Below are positions 6,546 to 11,124 of a DNA stretch of 11,124 nucleotides, in pieces. The notes beneath the pieces were generated by a model. It did not search any database and had not been told where the DNA came from. It saw only the letters and a list, made by a program, of their open reading frames with translations. Location: positions 1 to 11,124 of the forward strand of contig JAKPNC010000213.1 in the NCBI GenBank assembly GCA_029548585.1, written 5' to 3'. This DNA comes from a bacterium (GTDB lineage Bacteria; Ratteibacteria; UBA8468; B48-G9; JAFGKM01). Position 1 is the first letter of the stretch, and every line of letters starts with the position of its first letter. The position numbers and the translations under genes were made by a program.

Positions 6546-9500
6546 ATGAAGACGATAATGTATGTGCCGCTTATTACAATGCTGCTGGCTCAGGGATTGA
6601 GAGCCCAGGACCAGGCCTACTTGAAATGGGTCGAGAGAAGGGAAGCCCTCAAAAAGGATCCATCCGTTGCAAGGTACTACACATTTGAGAACGTAAATGA
6701 CAGCGGCAGCATAATACCAGACCTGAGCGGCAACGGGGGTAATTTGCAATTCGCCCCTTATACCGACAAGATAACAAAGAAAGTTTACGACGATCTCAAG
6801 GTTGTGGAAGGAAGGTGGAAGGATAAAAAAGCCGTCAGGCTGGACCTCGGCGCTTACCAGGGGCCCGGATACAATATAGAGAAAGAACAGTTTACCGCCG
6901 AGGTGTGGTTCCGAAGGATTGGTCCGGGCAGCGAACCTCTTTCGATTGTCAACCGGAGGAGGGGCCATCTTTTGTCTCTCGAGGGACACCGAAGGGGCTG
7001 GCGCATAATAACGGCTTACGATTCGCCTGTTTCCGGCAACACATTCTCGGCGGCTTCCGTGATAACCTTCCAGCTGGGAAAAAATGAAAGCGAGAAAGCA
7101 TCTCCCGCCGTATCGGCCAGGACCATGCTGACGGATAACATCTGGCAGCATCTTGCCGTTTCATGGGATGGAAATGAGATGAGACTTTACCTTAACGGAA
7201 AACTCCTGGGATCGACTCCTTACGATAAAGAATATATTCCCGTCGAGAGAAAGAATTCTTTCAGACTTGGTTTTGCTGGCCTTGGAATGGGCGCAGTGGT
7301 GACGGATATAGACGAAGTGGTGATATATAACCGGGTGCTGACAGCCGAAGAGATAGAAAAACTGAGCAAGGGCGTAGCGGGCGTTTCAAGGGAAGAAGCC
7401 CTTGCCCGGGGAGACGATTTCCTTGCCCGGGGAGACTATGGGAATGCCCGGAAAGAATACTCAAAATTAGAAATGCTGCCTGATTACGGCAGGGAACTTG
7501 CATTATTTAATATAGCAGAGTGCTACAGGCTGGAAAAAGATTTTGTTAATGTCCACAGGATATTCGGAGAAATATCCGATATTCCGGATCTGAAGCCATA
7601 CTACCGCATTCACGCCATGTTCAAACAGGCGGAAGCATATATTGAACAGAAGGATTACAAAAACGCGGTCCAGCTTTATGGGATGATACCGGAAACAAAA
7701 GGCGCAACGGATTACCACGTATTCACATCCAGACTGAAAACAGGAGATGCATTCAGAGACCAGCGAATGCACTCCGAAGCGCGCAAGGTCTACCTCGGAT
7801 TGCTGAAAAATGAGGAATCAAGTTCTTTCCCCAACGACGGCAACAGGCTGGAATTGTGCGACAGGCTTGAAGCCATAGACGGTTTAAACGACGGGACAGC
7901 CGAAAAAAGCATGTCCGCAAAGCTGGAGGAATGGATAAACAGCCCCGGGCAGTCGATATACGTCTCCCCGCAGGGAAAAGATAACAACACGGGCGCGAAA
8001 GACAAACCTTTTGCCACGGTAAAACGGGCTCAGGAAGAGGCAAGGAAACTGAAAGAGAAAGGCGGGGTAGTGGTATATCTGCGTGAAGGGAGTTATTTTT
8101 TATCTGAGCCATTAACTTTTTCAAAAGAAGATTCAGGCACAGAAAACTTCCCAATAGTCTACAGAAGTTTTCCCGGAGAGGAAGCGAGAATCATTGGCGG
8201 GACGCAAATAAAAAACTTTACTCTTCTTTCGGACGCTTCTATATTGAGGAGGCTGCCTGAAGAGTCCCGCGGCAAGGTATGGGTGGCAGATTTGAAAGAT
8301 GCCGGGATAGCCGATTACGGCAAGATGTTTAACAGGGTAGACGAATCTAACCCCGCGCCTATGGAACTGATATGCAACGGGAAAATAATGCAGCTTTCCC
8401 GCTGGCCTAACGACAGCTGGTTGAGGGTTGCAGGTTTGACCAAACCGGGAGGGGATTACAAATTCAGGAATGTGCCTTATGAGAAAGGCAAATTTGTTTA
8501 TGGCGGAGACAGGCCTGAAAGATGGAAAGGGGAGAAGGATATCTGGCTCATGGGGTATATGGGAGTGGAAACGCCGTTTCTACGCAAGAGACTGGGAGTG
8601 GAATCTATCGACACTGACAAGAAAATCATGTATGTCAGAGAAGACCCCTACCAGAGAAAGAAAGACCCTCATTATACAGGCAATCGTGTAGCCGCAAAAC
8701 ATCCTTATTTTGCGTATAACCTTTTAAGCGAGATTGATATGCCCGGAGAGTGGTATCTTGACAGGGAAACAGGCAGGCTGTACTTTTATCCGCCTGATGA
8801 ACTCAAAGAGAGCCAGGTGTCAGCAACAATGGTTCATAAGCCGTTGGCGCAATTTAAAGATGCGTCCAATATTGTTTTCTTCGGGCTGACAATTGAGGGG
8901 GGAAGGTCCCATGCCTTTGAAATAACAGGAGGCAGGAACAATATAATTGCAGGTTCTATTATCAGGAATACGGGACAGTATGCGGTAAGGATAACAGGCG
9001 GCTGGGAACATAAAGTCATTGGCTGCGATATCTACGACACGGGCAGCGGGGGTGTTTTTCTTGAAGGAGGCGACAGAGAAAAACTTATTCCGTCAAAACA
9101 TCTTTTGGAAAACAACCATATTTACCGGTTTGCCGGCAGGTTTAACGCGGGATATGCTGTCTGGGTTGATGGAATTGGCCAGAGGGTATCTCATAACGTT
9201 ATAAATGACGGGCCTCTCCAGGCGCTCTATTTCAACGCCAATGACCATATTATAGAATTTAATGAACTGCACGATACTCCTCATGAGGGTAGAGAAATAG
9301 GGGCGGTGTATGTTTACGGATCTCCATGGGCGCTCATGAACAGGGGAACAGTTATAAGAAACAATTTTTTTCACCACATCAGTACCCATTCTTCTCCAAA
9401 CTACACTCACGGTTTGAATGCAATACACATAGATGCTGTCAACGCCGGCATCGTGCTGAAAGACAACATTTTTTACAGGTTCCCAAACGGCATATCGAGC

Positions 9501-10727
9501 ACCCAGCCTGGAAACTATATAACGAATAACGTTTTTATCGACAGCTCATCAAGCGCCATAGGGCAGGGAGACAGGTCGTCCATTTATTGCGAAGGAGGAG
9601 ATATAAACGCCGGACCTAATCTGTTTCTTGTACGGCGCTTGGCGGATTTGCTTAACAGCATGCGTTACAAACAGCCTCCGTGGAGTTTTAGATATCCTCC
9701 CCTTGTTGGAATGATTGAAAAAGAACCGGCGATCTGGGGGAAAATTCAGGGCAGCGTCATAGAACGGAATGTGAATACCGGCGGCCGTTTCATTTCTTTC
9801 GGGGAGGGAACCCTTGCCACTACCCGTTTCAACGATAACTGGGACGGGAACGATCCTCTCTTCATGGACAGGGAAAAAATGGATTTCAGCTTCAGGCCGG
9901 GTTCTCACGTTTACGGATTGACGGGTTGCGGGGAAATTGAGACGAAAAAAGCGGGAGTTTATCAGGACAAGCTCAGGGCAAGCTGGCCCATAAACAGGTC
10001 GAAAGAAGATATCGGCAGGTATTATAAACCCGGCAAGAGCTCAATAGGGGATGTCAAGATGTCCCTATCATCGCTTCCGAGAATTTATCCGCCTCTGGAA
10101 TATAATATTCCCATCAGGAAAACACCTATTGTTGTAGACGGAAAACCGGGAGAAACCGAATGGCCCGGAATGGAGCAGAAAAATGTTTTGGCAATAGACA
10201 GAAAAGACGCAAAAGATAAGAAAGGGATCAAATCCTTTGCGCGGCTCCTCTACGACAAAGATTATTTATACATTGCAACAAAACATGAACCCGATCCTTA
10301 CATTGAAGGTATGTCCGAGTCGCAGAAAAACCATTTTCCCGCTTTTGAACTGGCCATTGAAACACAGTCGGGTTCTCACAGCAGAGGCTGGTGGATGGAG
10401 GACATGACTACCGGGCCAATATACATCATCTGGGGATATTTCAGCGGCAAGCACCAGGTAATGAATCCTTTTAAGATGCCTTTCAGCAATCTCAAGTCTC
10501 TGGAAGACTCAATAGAATACAAGGTCTCGGTCATAAACGAGGAGACCAGGGAATGGGCGTCCGAAATGAAAATACCCCTTGCCTCCATTGGAATAAACCC
10601 TTCGGAAATAGACAAGCTCTATTTCAACATGGGCGTCTGGAAAAGGGACGGCTGGGTGGCATGGGTGCCGACGGGAGGATCTGTCTGGAGGATAGAGAAC
10701 GCCGGATTCATCAGGTTTGTCAAATAA
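6546..10727 (+). CDS. Large secreted LamG - TPR - beta-helix - CBM9-like protein (GH141-like glycosidase candidate)
   Basis: This 1393-residue protein starts with a Sec-type signal peptide (MKTIMYVPLITMLLAQGLRA, likely cleaved after Ala20). Residues ~44-273 form a LamG/concanavalin-A-like domain: FENVNDSGSIIPDLSGNGG opens it, and WQHLAVSWDGNEMRLYLNGKL and IDEVVIYNRVLTAEEIEKL are typical of its later part. Residues ~280-460 are TPR-like helical repeats (DFLARGDYGNARKEYSKLE, AYIEQKDYKNAVQLYGMIP). From ~470, YVSPQGKDNNTGAKDKPFAT and VVYLREGSYFL start a DUF1565-like beta-helix that runs to ~1150 and contains GEWYLDRETGRLYFYPP (from 734) and REIGAVY (Glu917). Residues ~1191-1393 are CBM9/DOMON-like (IVVDGKPGETEWP...). 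The part after residue 604 is paralogous to the gene at 1-2388. It probably binds and cleaves a complex polysaccharide outside the cytoplasm. GH141-like function is inferred from motifs; the catalytic residues are not established. Confidence 0.9.
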   Translation: MKTIMYVPLITMLLAQGLRAQDQAYLKWVERREALKKDPSVARYYTFENVNDSGSIIPDLSGNGGNLQFAPYTDKITKKVYDDLKVVEGRWKDKKAVRLDLGAYQGPGYNIEKEQFTAEVWFRRIGPGSEPLSIVNRRRGHLLSLEGHRRGWRIITAYDSPVSGNTFSAASVITFQLGKNESEKASPAVSARTMLTDNIWQHLAVSWDGNEMRLYLNGKLLGSTPYDKEYIPVERKNSFRLGFAGLGMGAVVTDIDEVVIYNRVLTAEEIEKLSKGVAGVSREEALARGDDFLARGDYGNARKEYSKLEMLPDYGRELALFNIAECYRLEKDFVNVHRIFGEISDIPDLKPYYRIHAMFKQAEAYIEQKDYKNAVQLYGMIPETKGATDYHVFTSRLKTGDAFRDQRMHSEARKVYLGLLKNEESSSFPNDGNRLELCDRLEAIDGLNDGTAEKSMSAKLEEWINSPGQSIYVSPQGKDNNTGAKDKPFATVKRAQEEARKLKEKGGVVVYLREGSYFLSEPLTFSKEDSGTENFPIVYRSFPGEEARIIGGTQIKNFTLLSDASILRRLPEESRGKVWVADLKDAGIADYGKMFNRVDESNPAPMELICNGKIMQLSRWPNDSWLRVAGLTKPGGDYKFRNVPYEKGKFVYGGDRPERWKGEKDIWLMGYMGVETPFLRKRLGVESIDTDKKIMYVREDPYQRKKDPHYTGNRVAAKHPYFAYNLLSEIDMPGEWYLDRETGRLYFYPPDELKESQVSATMVHKPLAQFKDASNIVFFGLTIEGGRSHAFEITGGRNNIIAGSIIRNTGQYAVRITGGWEHKVIGCDIYDTGSGGVFLEGGDREKLIPSKHLLENNHIYRFAGRFNAGYAVWVDGIGQRVSHNVINDGPLQALYFNANDHIIEFNELHDTPHEGREIGAVYVYGSPWALMNRGTVIRNNFFHHISTHSSPNYTHGLNAIHIDAVNAGIVLKDNIFYRFPNGISSTQPGNYITNNVFIDSSSSAIGQGDRSSIYCEGGDINAGPNLFLVRRLADLLNSMRYKQPPWSFRYPPLVGMIEKEPAIWGKIQGSVIERNVNTGGRFISFGEGTLATTRFNDNWDGNDPLFMDREKMDFSFRPGSHVYGLTGCGEIETKKAGVYQDKLRASWPINRSKEDIGRYYKPGKSSIGDVKMSLSSLPRIYPPLEYNIPIRKTPIVVDGKPGETEWPGMEQKNVLAIDRKDAKDKKGIKSFARLLYDKDYLYIATKHEPDPYIEGMSESQKNHFPAFELAIETQSGSHSRGWWMEDMTTGPIYIIWGYFSGKHQVMNPFKMPFSNLKSLEDSIEYKVSVINEETREWASEMKIPLASIGINPSEIDKLYFNMGVWKRDGWVAWVPTGGSVWRIENAGFIRFVK
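7400..7436 (+). repeat. Two direct copies of a 16-base unit in the TPR-coding region
   Basis: CCTTGCCCGGGGAGAC occurs at 7400-7415 and again at 7421-7436, a period of 21 bases or exactly 7 codons. It encodes the twice-repeated LARGD in the first TPR-like helix (ALARGDDFLARGDYG). The frame is kept, so it looks like a small in-frame duplication. Confidence 0.8.
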
Positions 10728-10743
10728 CCTTTTCCACTGGCAG

Positions 10744-10827
10744 CACTATCCCTTCGTGATTGCGCAGGCTGAAGCCTGCAGCTACAAGTTTGAAATAGAA
10801 AGGTAGTAGCCCTTGCACTGGATAGTG
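10744..10827. repeat. Outer inverted repeat around the intergenic hairpin
   Basis: CACTATCC (10744-10751) is the reverse complement of GGATAGTG (10820-10827). The arms enclose the 10764-10779 palindrome, giving a nested structure across the gap between the two secreted-protein genes. Eight bases could match by chance, so this is weak evidence for a small element or a folded RNA. Confidence 0.3.
10764..10779. repeat. Perfect palindromic hairpin, REP-like
   Basis: GCAGGCT, two bases (GA), then AGCCTGC form a GC-rich 7-bp stem 36 bases after the stop of the large beta-helix gene. In practice the loop would be TGAA closed by a 6-bp stem. No T-run follows, so it is not a standard Rho-independent terminator. 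From memory, closely similar strings (caggctgaagcctgc followed by gctac) are scattered through many environmental bacterial genomes as intergenic repeats; I cannot check that here. It may protect the 3' end of the mRNA or mark a REP-type element. Confidence 0.5.
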
Positions 10828-10885
10828 TTTATCCCGCGAGAGACACCCTTTGAAGTACGCCGGAGTGAGAACTCAGGTGAAATCC

Positions 10886-10892
10886 AAGGAGA
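10886..10892 (+). promoter_or_regulatory. Ribosome binding site of the last gene
   Basis: AAGGAGA precedes the ATG at 10897 by 4 bases. The spacing is short but the site is strong. The ATG is followed at once by a signal peptide, which supports this start. Confidence 0.7.
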
Positions 10893-10896
10893 TTAA

Positions 10897-11124
10897 ATGA
10901 AAAAAACATGGGGATTATTATTACTGGCAGGTTTCTTTCTGGCATCTTTCTCATTGAAGGCGGACGGATTTCTTCTCAATGTAAACGACGTATCCGGCCT
11001 TGATTCACCCTGGCCCATGGTAGCAAGCATTCCTTTTGCAAAAGGCGAGCTTAAAGACCCCCTGGCTATCCGCATAATGAACGGAAACAGGGAAATCCCT
11101 TCCCAGGTGGATGTGACTGCCACG
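10897..11124 (+). CDS. Secreted PcRGLX/YetA-like (exo-rhamnogalacturonan lyase-like) protein, N-terminal fragment cut by window end
   Basis: Only 76 codons are visible and the frame is open at the window end. The protein starts with a signal peptide (MKKTWGLLLLAGFFLASFSLKA, likely cleaved after Ala22). The mature part reads WPMVASIPFAKGELKDPLAI and then a Gly/Glu-rich turn with IPSQVDVTA. This pattern of WP-x-IPF-KG-L followed by R, then (V/I)P-x-Q-(V/x)-V-T-A, is one I associate with the N-terminal beta-sandwich of PcRGLX/YetA-like proteins, the group containing exo-rhamnogalacturonan lyase. The catalytic part is not visible, so activity cannot be judged. The 169-base gap before it may carry its own promoter, but none is recognisable. 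Its position after the beta-helix gene supports a glycan-degradation locus. The call is an inference from one short motif. Confidence 0.6.
   Translation, partial: MKKTWGLLLLAGFFLASFSLKADGFLLNVNDVSGLDSPWPMVASIPFAKGELKDPLAIRIMNGNREIPSQVDVTAT

Noticed and set aside
6075..7151. Long minus-strand open frame of 358 codons
   Set aside because: It overlaps the well-supported oxidoreductase and beta-helix genes across their junction, and its translation is Cys/Pro/Ser-rich with no recognisable domain. It is a shadow of the + strand genes.
10764..10779. Rho-independent terminator after the large beta-helix gene
   Set aside because: The stem is good but is followed by AGCTACAAG rather than a T-run, so it is listed as a palindromic repeat instead.
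1..11124. CRISPR, phage, toxin-antitoxin or defence system
   Set aside because: No repeat-spacer pattern, integrase, capsid, nuclease or small toxin-like pair is visible; every confident gene fits carbohydrate or small-molecule metabolism.

Overview
This 11.1 kb window reads as one co-directional gene cluster, all on the + strand, from a bacterium of roughly balanced base composition. It has clear AGGAGA-type ribosome binding sites, and secreted proteins of the large multidomain kind common in Planctomycetota, Lentisphaerota, Kiritimatiellota and similar carbohydrate-degrading lineages. The phylum is an inference from gene content only. No RNA gene, CRISPR array, transposase or phage gene was seen.

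Layout: (1) 1-2388, the 3' part of a gene for a right-handed beta-helix carbohydrate-active protein with a C-terminal CBM9/DOMON-like domain; its 5' end lies before the window. (2) 2438-3745 and (3) 3799-5094, two tandem paralogous proteins of the neutral/alkaline ceramidase N-terminal superfamily, without signal peptides. (4) A 166-base gap with inverted repeats and a possible micro-ORF. (5) 5261-6544, a GTG-started Gfo/Idh/MocA-family oxidoreductase. (6) 6546-10727, a 1393-residue secreted protein with signal peptide, LamG-like domain, TPR-like repeats, beta-helix and CBM9-like domain; its last ~788 residues are a paralogue of gene 1. (7) A 169-base gap with a perfect 7-bp-stem hairpin. (8) 10897 to the window end, the start of a secreted protein resembling the N-terminal domain of PcRGLX/YetA-like (exo-rhamnogalacturonan lyase-like) proteins.

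Working model (inference): this is part of a polysaccharide-utilisation locus. The secreted beta-helix proteins and the PcRGLX-like protein would bind and cut an acidic or complex glycan, possibly pectin-like, outside the cytoplasm. The Gfo/Idh/MocA enzyme and the two ceramidase-like hydrolases would process the imported products in the cytosol. The most unusual points are two. Both ceramidase-like proteins keep the presumed zinc ligands but carry GDVDCM in place of the amidase hexapeptide GDVSPN. The oxidoreductase has ETSA in place of the usual EKP motif. Both features hint at chemistry different from the family names.
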